A DNA stretch of 64,000 nt from Micromonospora sp. WMMD1120 (GTDB lineage Bacteria > Actinomycetota > Actinomycetes > Mycobacteriales > Micromonosporaceae). The position numbers were made by a program, and so were the translations under genes. The notes beneath the pieces are model-generated. The model was not told where the DNA came from. It was given only the letters and a program-made list of their open reading frames with translations, and ran no database searches. The DNA is taken from the NCBI RefSeq assembly GCF_029626235.1, contig NZ_JARUBO010000005.1, forward strand, positions 3,814,501 to 3,878,500, written 5' to 3'. Below are positions 47,239-55,127 of the stretch, one piece after another. Numbering within the stretch: the stretch's first letter is position 1; each line of letters opens with the position of its first letter.

Positions 47239-49293
47239 ATGTTGGAACCTGTTGACTTCCGCCGCACGGGGGGTGCACGCTCAGCTGTCATGCGGCGATG
47301 GCAGGGCGACGGCATCTCTTTCGGCGGCGACTACAACCCCGAGCAGTGGCCCGAGGAGACCTGGTCGGAGGACGTCGACCTGATGCGTCGGGCCGGGGTC
47401 AACCTGGTCTCCGTCGGGATCTTCTCCTGGGCACTGCTGGAGCCGACCCCGGGACGATTCGAGTTCGGCTGGCTGGACCGGGTGCTGGGCCTGCTGCACG
47501 ACGGGGGCGTCCAGGTCGACCTGGCCACCGCGACGGCCAGCCCGCCACCCTGGCTGGCCCGACAGCACCCGCAGACGCTGCCCCGCCGGGCCGACGGCGT
47601 GACCCTGTGGCCGGGCGGCCGGCAGGCGTACTGCCCCAGTTCGCCGATCTTCCGGGAGCGGTCGCTGGACCTGGTCCGCGCGGTCGCCGGCCGGTACGCC
47701 GAGCACCCCGCCGTCGTCATGTGGCACGTCTCCAACGAGCTGGGCTGCCACAACGTGCACTGCTACTGCGACGTCAGCGCCGAGGCGTTCCGGGGCTGGC
47801 TGCGCGAGCGCTACGGCGACCTGGACCGGCTCAACGACGCCTGGGGCACCGCGTTCTGGAGCCAACGCTACGGCGACTGGGCCGAGATCAATCCGCCGCG
47901 CGCCGCGCCGACCTTCGCCAACCCCACCCAGCAGCTCGACTTCCTGCGGTTCTCCTCCGACGAGCAGCGCGCCCAGTTGCGCGCCGAACGCGAGGTGCTG
48001 AGGACGCTGGTCCGCCAGCCGGTCACCACCAACTTCATGATCGGCCTGGGCGTGAAGCACATGGACTACCACTCCTGGGCCGCCGACGTGGACCTGGTCT
48101 CCAACGACCACTACCTGACCGCCGCCGACCCGCTGGCACACCTCGGACTGGCGCTCGCCGCCGACCACACCCGGGGCGTCGCCGGCGGCGCGCCGTGGCT
48201 GCTGATGGAGCACTCCACGAGCGCCGTCAACTGGCAGCCCCGCAACGTGGCCAAGCTGCCCGGGCAGCTCCGCCGCAACAGTCTCGCGCACGTGGCCCGG
48301 GGCGCCGACGGGGTGCTCTTCTTCCAGTGGCGCGCCTCCCGGGCGGGAGCCGAGAAGTTCCACTCCGCCCTGGTCCCGCACGCCGGGCCAAACACCAAGG
48401 TGTTCCGCGAGGTCTGCCAGCTCGGCGCCGACCTCAGGGCGCTCGCCGAGGTGCGCGGCAGCCGGGTCGACGCCGACGTGGCGATCCTGTTCGACTGGGA
48501 GGCGTGGTGGGCGGTCGAGCTGGATTCGCACCCCAGCGTCGACGTCACCTACGCCGACCGGTTGAACGCCCTGTACGGCGCGCTTTGGCGGGCCGGCGTC
48601 ACCGCCGACATCGTCCACCCGTCGGCCGACCTCGGTGGCTACCGGCTGGTCCTGGCGCCGACCCTCTACCTGGTTCGGGACGCCGACGCCGAGGCGCTAC
48701 AGCGCTACGTCGAGGCCGGCGGCACGGCGCTGGTCACCTACTTCAGCGGGATCGTGGACGCCAACGACCACATCCGGCTGGGCGGCTACCCGGGTGCGTT
48801 CCGGGATCTGCTCGGCGTGCGGACCGAGGAGTTCTTCCCGCTGCGCGAGGGTGAGCGGGTGCACCTCGACGACGGCAGCGTGGCCGACGTGTGGACCGAG
48901 TGGCTGCACGCCGAGGGCGCGGACGTGCTCGCGTCGTACACCGATGGGCCCCTGCCGGGCGTGCCGGCGCTGACCCGGAACGCGGTGGGCGACGGCGCCG
49001 CCTGGTACGTCGGCACCCGGCTGGACGAGCCGGCCACCGACCGGCTGGTCGCCCGGCTGCTCGCCGAGGCCGACGTCCGCCCGGCGGCGCCGGCGCCGTC
49101 CGGGGTGGAGGTGGTACGCCGCCGCGACGGCGACCGGACCTGGCTGTTCGCAATCAACCACACCGACGACGAGGTACGCGTCGCGGCGACCGGCGTCGAC
49201 CTGTTGACCGGCGGGCGTTGCGGCGGTGAGCTGGGTCTGCCGGCCGGTGGGGTGGCCGTCGTCCGGGAGGACCGGGCCGACGGGCCGAGCTGA
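47239..49293 (+). CDS. GH42 beta-galactosidase
   Basis: 684 residues from ATG 47239. The GH42 barrel has GGDYNPEQWPEETW, acid/base E167 in VSNELGCHN and nucleophile E324 in LLMEHSTSAVNW. A zinc-site Cys cluster (CHNVHCYC) follows the acid/base, as in the metal-binding GH42 group. The trimerisation and C-terminal domains are complete. ATG 47290 begins the conserved part and is an alternative start; AGGAGG at 47219 is rather far (14 bases) from ATG 47239. It is divergent from the importer operon and followed by the DeoR gene. No signal peptide, so it acts inside the cell on imported galactosides. Confidence 0.94.
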   Translation: MLEPVDFRRTGGARSAVMRRWQGDGISFGGDYNPEQWPEETWSEDVDLMRRAGVNLVSVGIFSWALLEPTPGRFEFGWLDRVLGLLHDGGVQVDLATATASPPPWLARQHPQTLPRRADGVTLWPGGRQAYCPSSPIFRERSLDLVRAVAGRYAEHPAVVMWHVSNELGCHNVHCYCDVSAEAFRGWLRERYGDLDRLNDAWGTAFWSQRYGDWAEINPPRAAPTFANPTQQLDFLRFSSDEQRAQLRAEREVLRTLVRQPVTTNFMIGLGVKHMDYHSWAADVDLVSNDHYLTAADPLAHLGLALAADHTRGVAGGAPWLLMEHSTSAVNWQPRNVAKLPGQLRRNSLAHVARGADGVLFFQWRASRAGAEKFHSALVPHAGPNTKVFREVCQLGADLRALAEVRGSRVDADVAILFDWEAWWAVELDSHPSVDVTYADRLNALYGALWRAGVTADIVHPSADLGGYRLVLAPTLYLVRDADAEALQRYVEAGGTALVTYFSGIVDANDHIRLGGYPGAFRDLLGVRTEEFFPLREGERVHLDDGSVADVWTEWLHAEGADVLASYTDGPLPGVPALTRNAVGDGAAWYVGTRLDEPATDRLVARLLAEADVRPAAPAPSGVEVVRRRDGDRTWLFAINHTDDEVRVAATGVDLLTGGRCGGELGLPAGGVAVVREDRADGPS

Positions 49294-49329
49294 CCCCGGC
49301 GACGGTCACGGCGCGAAGGAGGTTCCCAG

Positions 49330-50103
49330 ATGCTCGCCCAGCAGCGGCAGACCGCCATCCTCGATCTGATCCGCCAACGTGGCGGCGTACGGGTGAGTCA
49401 CCTGGTCAGCAGGTTCGGCGTGTCCGACATGACGATCCGGCGCGACCTGGAGGTGTTGGCCGAGCGCGGCCTGGTGGACAAGGTGCACGGCGGGGCGACC
49501 CTCGCCGGGCCGGGCTCGGCCGACGAGCCCGGCTTCGCCGCCAAGTCGATCCGCCAGCAGGCGGAGAAGCGGGCCATCGCCGAGCGGGCCGCGACGATGG
49601 TGGAGCCCGGGATGGCCATCGCGCTCTCCGCCGGCACCACCACCGCCGCGCTGGCCACGCTCCTGTCCGACGTACGCGGGCTGACTGTGGTGACCAACTC
49701 GATCCCGGTGGCCGACGCGCTCTACCAGGACCCGCGCGCCGACCAGACAGTCGTGCTGACCGGCGGCATCCGTACCCCGTCGGACGCGTTGACCGGGCCG
49801 GTCGCCGAGGCGGCGATCAGCGCCCTCAACGTCGACCTGCTCTTCCTCGGCGTGCACGGGCTCAGCCCGCGTACCGGCCTCACCACGCCGAACCTGCTGG
49901 AGGCGGGCGTCAACAGGTGCCTCATCGGCGCCGCCCGCCGGCTGGTGGTCCTCGCCGACCACACCAAGTGGGAGACGATCGGCATCGCCACCATCGCCCC
50001 GCTGGAGGCCGCCGACGTCCTGATCACCGACGCGGGCCTGCCGGCGGAGGCCCGCACCACGATCGGCGAACAGGTCGGCGAACTCGTCGTCGTGGACCCG
50101 TGA
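49330..50103 (+). CDS. DeoR/GlpR-family transcriptional regulator
   Basis: 257 residues. N-terminal HTH with the family motif DMTIRRDLEVLAERGLV and VHGGAT. The C-terminal DeoR effector domain contains SAGTTTAALA, TNSIPVADAL, TGGIRTPSDALTGP and DHTKW, all typical of sugar-phosphate sensing. AAGGAGG precedes the ATG. It probably represses the beta-galactosidase and importer operons until a galactose or tagatose phosphate appears. Ends directly at palindromic repeat A. Confidence 0.93.
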   Translation: MLAQQRQTAILDLIRQRGGVRVSHLVSRFGVSDMTIRRDLEVLAERGLVDKVHGGATLAGPGSADEPGFAAKSIRQQAEKRAIAERAATMVEPGMAIALSAGTTTAALATLLSDVRGLTVVTNSIPVADALYQDPRADQTVVLTGGIRTPSDALTGPVAEAAISALNVDLLFLGVHGLSPRTGLTTPNLLEAGVNRCLIGAARRLVVLADHTKWETIGIATIAPLEAADVLITDAGLPAEARTTIGEQVGELVVVDP

Positions 50104-50105
50104 CA

Positions 50106-50184
50106 GTGATCGACTCGGGTTTCTGAAAGTCGGGGTGTTCTCTTCGGCGGGACACCCCGACTTCTAGGAACACGAGTCGATCAC
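50106..50184. repeat. Long palindromic intergenic repeat, copy A
   Basis: Two 33-base arms (29 positions pair) and a 13-base loop. The left arm begins GTGATCGACTCGGGTTTCTG. Starts three bases after the DeoR stop codon. Confidence 0.88.
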
Positions 50185-50206
50185 CCTGTCACCGGCTCGC
50201 GGGCGT

Positions 50207-50539
50207 CTAGGGTTCGTCGACGGGCAGGCAGCCGCCGTCGTGGTCGGCCCGCCGCCCGCACCGCCGGCGCTCCGGCATGATCCGGTCGCAGAGAACCCAG
50301 TGTCGTACGTGCTGCGCGTCCTCGGCCGACACGGTGGTGCCGCCGACGTCGACCTGTGGCGTCGGAGCCAGCGACCGGGCGAGCCGACGGGCCAGGCTCA
50401 GCGCCTCGGTCAGGTCGGCGACCGCCACCGGCAGGTGGATCACATGCCGGGGTGGCGGTTCGGCCGAGTCGGTCGGCTCGGTGAAGGCCAGCGCGGCGGC
50501 CCGGGGCAGCGGTACGAAGATGCACTCCGGCGGGATCAC
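50207..50539 (-). CDS. Hypothetical protein coupled to DivIVA-like gene
   Basis: 110 residues from GTG 50539 (GTG 50542 is equally possible). Not recognised. The middle (AVADLTEALSLARRLARSL) is helical, and the C-terminal part has Cys and His residues (CDRIMPERRRCGRRADHDGGC) that could bind a metal. The GTG overlaps the stop of the DivIVA-like gene as GTGA, so the two are made together. Confidence 0.6.
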   Translation of the reverse strand: MIPPECIFVPLPRAAALAFTEPTDSAEPPPRHVIHLPVAVADLTEALSLARRLARSLAPTPQVDVGGTTVSAEDAQHVRHWVLCDRIMPERRRCGRRADHDGGCLPVDEP

Positions 50540-50784
50540 CACTGCCGCCTCTCGGGCCAGGCGCTCTGCCGGGCCCGCAGCGCACGCTTGACCCGCGCGT
50601 TCTCCTCGCTGAGCAGCGCCAGATCGTGGTGCAGCGCAGTCAGGTCGAGCGCAATCCGGTGCAGGAACCGCCGCACCTCCCGGGGGTCGAGGCCCCGACG
50701 GCCGAAGCCCACGGTGGCGAACTGATGGTCGCGTACGTGCCGCGGATGCAGCCGGCCACCGTCGTGGAACGCGCCTCTGATCAT
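50536..50784 (-). CDS. Short DivIVA-domain protein
   Basis: 82 residues. After a His-rich start the DivIVA hallmark appears (FGRRGLDPREVRRFLHRIA), followed by a short coiled coil. Full-length DivIVA/Wag31 is far longer, so this is an accessory member, possibly placed at curved membrane or poles by its N-terminal domain. ATG 50784 follows GAGGAGAGG. Divergent from the XRE regulator. Confidence 0.78.
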   Translation of the reverse strand: MIRGAFHDGGRLHPRHVRDHQFATVGFGRRGLDPREVRRFLHRIALDLTALHHDLALLSEENARVKRALRARQSAWPERRQW

Positions 50785-51116
50785 CGGGCACCTCTCCTCA
50801 TCGGTCGATGGGTGGGTCGGGGTCGCGAGAGCGCCCTTCTTCGTGGTAGGTATTCGGTCAAGTCGGTTCGGAGCCGGGATTCCGCATATCCCGACGCTCT
50901 AGTTGAGACCCGACGAGAGCCGGTATGCGACTGCCACTCGCGAGGCCGTCTCTCGTCACCTTCTCGGCTGTTGGCACAGCCGCGGTTGCCGTGTTGGCAC
51001 CGGGTATCCCGGGGACCGGCGATCACCCTCACCCGGAGGCCACGTTTCCACTGGCCTCGGCATTGGTGCAACGACACCAACAAGTCCGTCATGAGGGACG
51101 TCGAAAGAGGGGACCC
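50785..51116. other. Divergent intergenic region with an operator candidate
   Basis: About 330 bases, less GC-rich than its surroundings, between the DivIVA-like and XRE genes. I see no gene in it. A 6-bp inverted repeat TTGGTG-N6-CACCAA lies at 51063-51080, 37 bases before the XRE start, and may be its operator. Confidence 0.45.
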
Positions 51117-51986
51117 ATGCCCGCCAGGCGTGAATCGTTCGTCCAGACATTGCGTGCCCAGTGGCTCGGCCAGCAGATGCGTCAGTTGCGGGAACAGCGC
51201 GGCATCACGCTCAAGCAGGCGGCCGAGTTTCTGGAGCGGGACTTCTCGTCCATCGCCCGCTGGGAGCGTGCCGAGTGGCCGTTTCGACGGGGAGTTGTCG
51301 AATCTCTCCTCGACCTGTACGGCGAGCACGACGGGCGGGAACGCAACCGCTTCCTCCAGCTCGCCGAAGACGCCTGGCGGACCGACCGTTGGGACGACGA
51401 CTACGACGAGTTGGTGGACGCCTCATTCATCGACTTTCCCTGGTTGGAGACTAGAGCCGAGCGCATCTGCTCGTGGGATGCCTTTCTCATGCCGGGGCTC
51501 ATGCAGACGGCGGCCTACGCGGAAGCCGTGATCCGTAACGCCGAGGGAGAACAGGCGACAGGCTTCTCGATCAGCAAGTGGCTGCAATTGAGGATTGACC
51601 GTCAGCGTGTGCTCACACGCGAGCCCGCCGTCCGGGTAGCGGCCGTCATCGACGAGAGCGTTCTTCGTCGACCAGTCGGGAGCCCTGCCGTGATGCGCGG
51701 CCAACTACAGCACCTCGCCGAGTTGATGCGACGGCAGAACATCGACGTCCGCGTTCTGCCGTCACGGGTCGGCCTGCACGCCGGGCTCGACGGCTCGTTC
51801 GTCCTTTTCCCGATGCCCAAGCCCTACCCCGAGGTGGCCTATGCCGAGACTCGGGGTGGGCGCCGGTTCATGGAATCTCCGAAGTCGAGACGTTACGCGC
51901 TTGCGTACCATCGCCTTCAGGATGTCGCGCTTGGTCGGCGCGAGACGGCCGAGCTGATCGCGAAGATCACGGAGGAACTGCCATGA
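51117..51986 (+). CDS. XRE-family regulator with DUF5753 domain
   Basis: 289 residues. N-terminal HTH (LGQQMRQLREQRGITLKQAA with FLERDFSSIARWERAEW, about residues 20-60), then the actinomycete DUF5753 domain with the typical start of its core (IDFPWLETRAERICSWDAFLMPGLMQT). Family members work with small DUF397 proteins encoded next door, in WhiJ-like systems affecting development. ATG 51117 follows AGAGGGG. Codon use is slightly less GC-rich than around it, a hint of transfer. Confidence 0.9.
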   Translation: MPARRESFVQTLRAQWLGQQMRQLREQRGITLKQAAEFLERDFSSIARWERAEWPFRRGVVESLLDLYGEHDGRERNRFLQLAEDAWRTDRWDDDYDELVDASFIDFPWLETRAERICSWDAFLMPGLMQTAAYAEAVIRNAEGEQATGFSISKWLQLRIDRQRVLTREPAVRVAAVIDESVLRRPVGSPAVMRGQLQHLAELMRRQNIDVRVLPSRVGLHAGLDGSFVLFPMPKPYPEVAYAETRGGRRFMESPKSRRYALAYHRLQDVALGRRETAELIAKITEELP

Positions 51987-52222
51987 ACGAGGCACTGCCG
52001 GCCGTGGCCTGGCACATCAGCACTCAGAGCAACAGCAACGGCGGAAGCTGTGTCGAGGCGGGGCCGGTTCTGGACGGCTCTGGCCGGGTGGCGGTGCGCG
52101 ACAGCAAGGACCGCGCGGCGGCGACCCTGGTCTACCCGGCAGACGGGTGGATGTCCTTCGTAGCCGGGGTGAAGGACGGCGACTTCGTAAGCACCGAGCC
52201 CTTGATCGACTCGGGTTCCTGA
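51983..52222 (+). CDS. DUF397 protein with repeat-derived C-terminus
   Basis: 79 residues. The DUF397 core is visible (SNSNGGSCVEAGP, VAVRDSKDR, WMSFVAGVKDGDF). The ATG overlaps the XRE stop as ATGA. The last residues (LIDSGS) and the stop codon are encoded by palindromic repeat B, so insertion of the repeat has replaced or extended the native end. Confidence 0.88.
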   Translation: MNEALPAVAWHISTQSNSNGGSCVEAGPVLDGSGRVAVRDSKDRAAATLVYPADGWMSFVAGVKDGDFVSTEPLIDSGS

Positions 52223-52281
52223 AACTCGGGCTGTTCCGGTCGTGGTGACAGCCCGAGTTTCAGGAACCCGAGTCGATCAAG
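52201..52281. repeat. Long palindromic intergenic repeat, copy B (perfect)
   Basis: Two perfectly complementary 34-base arms (52201-52234 and 52248-52281) and a 13-base loop. The left arm begins CTTGATCGACTCGGGTTCCT. The perfect pairing shows it is recent or under selection. Confidence 0.93.
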
Positions 52282-52297
52282 AACTGGGTGGCGCTGC

Positions 52298-53353
52298 GTG
52301 CGGGTCGGCGGGCACCATCCGGTGGTGGGAGCGCGCGGGTTGGCGGACGTGTTCGACCGGGCAGTGCAACGGTTGCGTCGTACCGTCGAGAATGGCGACT
52401 CTGACGACGGCTCGGAGCTGCTCCGGCAGGCGGCCGACGGGGGGGCGTCGGCGGTCCGCCTGGCGGTCGGGCACCTTGCCGATCCGGACCGCGTCGTGCG
52501 CGCGGCGGCGTGCGACCTGCTCGGCTTCGCGAGCGACGTGCACGGGGACGACCTGCGCGCGGATGCCGCGGCGGCCCTGATCTCGCTGGCCGCCACCGAG
52601 ACCGATCACGAGGTGCACTGCTCGATCGCCCGCGCGTTGGGCGCCACCTGCGACCCTCGCACCCTGCCGACCCTGGTCACGCTCGCGCGCAGCCCCGACA
52701 GCGACGTACGGTTCCAGGTCGCCGTCGCGGTGCCGGCGGTCCTCGACGATCCTCCGGCCGAAGCCGGCGAGGCGGTGCTGATCGACCTGTGCAGCGACCC
52801 CGACGCGAGGGTGCGGGAGTGGGCCACGTTCGGGCTCGGCTGGGTGAGCACCGCCGACGGGAACGCCGTTCGGCAGGCGCTGTGGGACCGTACCCGCGAT
52901 GTCGACCCGGAGGTCCGCGCGGAGGGCGCCCGAGGGCTGGCCCGGCGGCGGGACGCTCGGGCGCTTCCCCTGGTACGCGAACTTCTCGCCCAGGACGAGG
53001 TCCACAACTTCACCTTCGAGGCCGCCGCCTACCTCGGTGACCCGTCACTGCTGCCACTGTTGGAGGGCTTCGATTCCGACGCCGACCGCGTCGCCGAGGC
53101 CCTGCTCGAGTGCGATCCGGTGCGTCGTTCCCAGCGCGACGAGTCTGCGTGGCGGCTCTTCGACGCCATCCACCGCCGTCGCCCCGACCTGCGGCTCACC
53201 ATTTTCGGCGAGCGGTGCGACCTCGGTCTGCACCTCGACGTCACCGGCGGCTCGGGCGTCACCGGCCACTGGTTCGCGGATGCGCTGCTCAGTCGGGCAG
53301 GGAACGATCCGGATCGGGCCGCCGAGCTGGTGATTACGGCGGTTCAACGCTGA
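52298..53353 (+). CDS. HEAT-repeat protein
   Basis: 351 residues from GTG 52298; starts further in are possible because no clear ribosome site is present. At least five HEAT units are visible, with recurring patterns such as DPDRVVRAAACDLLG, DSDVRFQVAVAVPAVLDD, DPDARVREWATFGLG and DPEVRAEGARGLARRRD. It is a protein-protein interaction scaffold. It fills almost exactly the interval between palindromic repeats B and C, and its last codons abut repeat C. No enzymatic domain is seen. Confidence 0.82.
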   Translation: MRVGGHHPVVGARGLADVFDRAVQRLRRTVENGDSDDGSELLRQAADGGASAVRLAVGHLADPDRVVRAAACDLLGFASDVHGDDLRADAAAALISLAATETDHEVHCSIARALGATCDPRTLPTLVTLARSPDSDVRFQVAVAVPAVLDDPPAEAGEAVLIDLCSDPDARVREWATFGLGWVSTADGNAVRQALWDRTRDVDPEVRAEGARGLARRRDARALPLVRELLAQDEVHNFTFEAAAYLGDPSLLPLLEGFDSDADRVAEALLECDPVRRSQRDESAWRLFDAIHRRRPDLRLTIFGERCDLGLHLDVTGGSGVTGHWFADALLSRAGNDPDRAAELVITAVQR

Positions 53354-53429
53354 TCGACTCGGGTTTCTGAAAGTCGGGGTGTCACCACGACCGGGAGACC
53401 ACGATTTCCGTGAACCCGAGTCGACCAAG
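53350..53429. repeat. Long palindromic intergenic repeat, copy C (decayed right arm)
   Basis: The left arm (53351-53382) is identical over 32 bases to the left arm of copy A. The right arm still ends GAACCCGAGTCGACCAAG but has many changes in its inner half, so pairing is partial. Confidence 0.82.
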
Positions 53430-53551
53430 CGCGGGAAGGGGGCGCGGACACGGCGCGCTTCACAGCCACCTCACAGGGGGTCTGGATAGGGTGCCGTTCG
53501 AGTCAACGTCCGACTCCAGCCTGGAGCGGTCGGCGTCGCACAGGAGTTCCG

Positions 53552-54508
53552 ATGGTCTTCAAGAAGATGTTGAGCGCGTTCGGTGTGGGCGGTCCCAGTG
53601 TGGACACTGTGCTGACCAACCCCAACACCCGGCCCGGCCTCACCCTCGACGGGCAGGTCAACCTGGTCGGCGGTGACGCCCCGGCGGCCATCGAGCAGGT
53701 GGTGATCGGTCTCGTGACGCGGGTCGAGGTCGAGGGGCACGACACCGAGTACGCGGGCACCATGGAGTTTCACCGGATGGCGGTGAGCGGCGCGTTCGAG
53801 CTGGCCCCGAAGCAGCAGCTGTCGATCCCGTTCCAGCTCCCGGTGCCGTGGGAGACCCCGATCACCGACGTGTACGGGCAGCGCCTGCACGGCATGACGA
53901 TGGGCCTGCGCACCGAGCTGGCCGTCGCCCGAGCTGTCGACAAGAGCGACCTGGACCAGGTGGCGGTGCACCCGCTGCCGGTGCACGAGCGGATCCTGGA
54001 GGCGTTCCAGCGCCTCGGTTTCGGGTTCAAGCACGCCGACCTGGAGCGTGGGCACATCCGGGGTGTGCAGCAGACGCTGCCGTTCTACCAGGAGATCGAG
54101 TTCTTCGCCTCCCCGCAGTATTCGAGCAGCATCCGCGAGGTCGAGCTGACCTTCGTGACCAGCCAGCGCGGCGTCGAGGTCATCCTGGAGTGCGACAAGC
54201 GCGGCGGGTTCCTCAGCTCCGGGCACGACGTGTTCGGCCGCTACCAGGTGTCGCACGCCGACGCCGACCGGGTGGACTGGACGCAGGTCGTGGACGGCTG
54301 GCTGCGGGAGACGACCTCCCACTACGGCAACCTGCGCGCGCAGTACGGCCACGGCCACGGGTACGGCCCGGGTCACGGGCACGGCCGCGGCGGAATGGGC
54401 GGCATGGTGGCCGGCGCGGCGCTCGGCGTCGCCGGCGGCATGATCGCCGGCGAGATGATCGAGGACGCCTTCGAGGGCGACTTCGGCGACTTCGGCGGCG
54501 ACGAGTAA
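53552..54508 (+). CDS. spo0M: Spo0M-like sporulation-control protein
   Basis: 318 residues. The arrestin-like Spo0M fold covers about 1-245 (MVFKKMLSAFGVGGPSVDTV at the start, IPFQLPVPWETPIT in the middle). The tail holds a Gly/His-rich segment (GHGHGYGPGHGHGRGG, about 270-285), a short hydrophobic glycine-zipper helix and an acidic end. In Bacillus, Spo0M acts in sporulation and cell division; in actinomycetes the role is unclear. AGGAG precedes the ATG. Confidence 0.9.
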   Translation: MVFKKMLSAFGVGGPSVDTVLTNPNTRPGLTLDGQVNLVGGDAPAAIEQVVIGLVTRVEVEGHDTEYAGTMEFHRMAVSGAFELAPKQQLSIPFQLPVPWETPITDVYGQRLHGMTMGLRTELAVARAVDKSDLDQVAVHPLPVHERILEAFQRLGFGFKHADLERGHIRGVQQTLPFYQEIEFFASPQYSSSIREVELTFVTSQRGVEVILECDKRGGFLSSGHDVFGRYQVSHADADRVDWTQVVDGWLRETTSHYGNLRAQYGHGHGYGPGHGHGRGGMGGMVAGAALGVAGGMIAGEMIEDAFEGDFGDFGGDE

Positions 54509-54520
54509 CAGCCACCGACG

Positions 54521-54557
54521 ACAGTGGCCTCCGGGAGATGCTCCCGGAGGCCACTGT
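54521..54557. terminator. Terminator between Spo0M and the convergent membrane gene
   Basis: A perfect 17-bp stem (ACAGTGGCCTCCGGGAG and its complement) with a 3-base loop. Confidence 0.85.
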
Positions 54558-54574
54558 GTTCCCGTACCACGGGG

Positions 54575-54949
54575 TCAGTGCTTGCTGCGCTCCTTGCCGG
54601 ACCGGCGCGCGGAGCCGGCCTTCGACAGACCACGGCTGACCAGGTAGCCACCGGTCAGAATGGTCAGGAACAGCCACGCCTGGCTCGGGTTGTCGATGTT
54701 CAACCCGTTGGTGGTGCCGCCCCGCCAGAACGCGGAGATCACCAGCAGCGCGACAGCGGCGGCGTAGACCCAGAATTCCGTCGTCAGGAACGCCTGCTTG
54801 GTCTCCGTACCCGGCGACGGCATCGGGTCGCGGTGCCCGTCCCGCATCGACGGCATCTGCTGGGTCGGCATGTCCCGCATCGCGGCGGGGTTCTGCGGGT
54901 CGTTCATGGGCCGGTTCATCGGCCGGGTGGAAGCAGCCTGCGTGCTCAT
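54575..54949 (-). CDS. Small membrane protein with Met/Pro-rich N-terminus
   Basis: 124 residues. A disordered Met/Pro/Arg/Gln-rich start (about 1-50) is followed by two transmembrane helices (FWVYAAAVALLVISAFW and AWLFLTILTGGYLVSRGL) and a basic tail. Not a family I can name. ATG 54949 follows GAGGAGGACC, which is a strong ribosome site. Probably a single gene. Confidence 0.72.
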   Translation of the reverse strand: MSTQAASTRPMNRPMNDPQNPAAMRDMPTQQMPSMRDGHRDPMPSPGTETKQAFLTTEFWVYAAAVALLVISAFWRGGTTNGLNIDNPSQAWLFLTILTGGYLVSRGLSKAGSARRSGKERSKH

Positions 54950-55080
54950 CTGGTCCTCCTCAGGATGCGATGAGTCGTTCCTGCTTTTCCCTCGCCCCGC
55001 TACCGCGTGTCGGCCACGGCACGGTTGGCTGTCATGGCGGGGACGACCATCGACTACCCGACGCCGCCGAGCAGGTAACA

Positions 55081-55116
55081 CCGATCGCCGGCCGGAAAAA
55101 TCCGGCCGGCGATCGG
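55081..55116 (-). terminator. Terminator of the glycerophosphodiesterase gene
   Basis: A perfect 15-bp stem (CCGATCGCCGGCCGG and its complement) around AAAAAT, 12 bases beyond the stop codon. Confidence 0.82.
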
Positions 55117-55127
55117 GCTGGTCGGGG

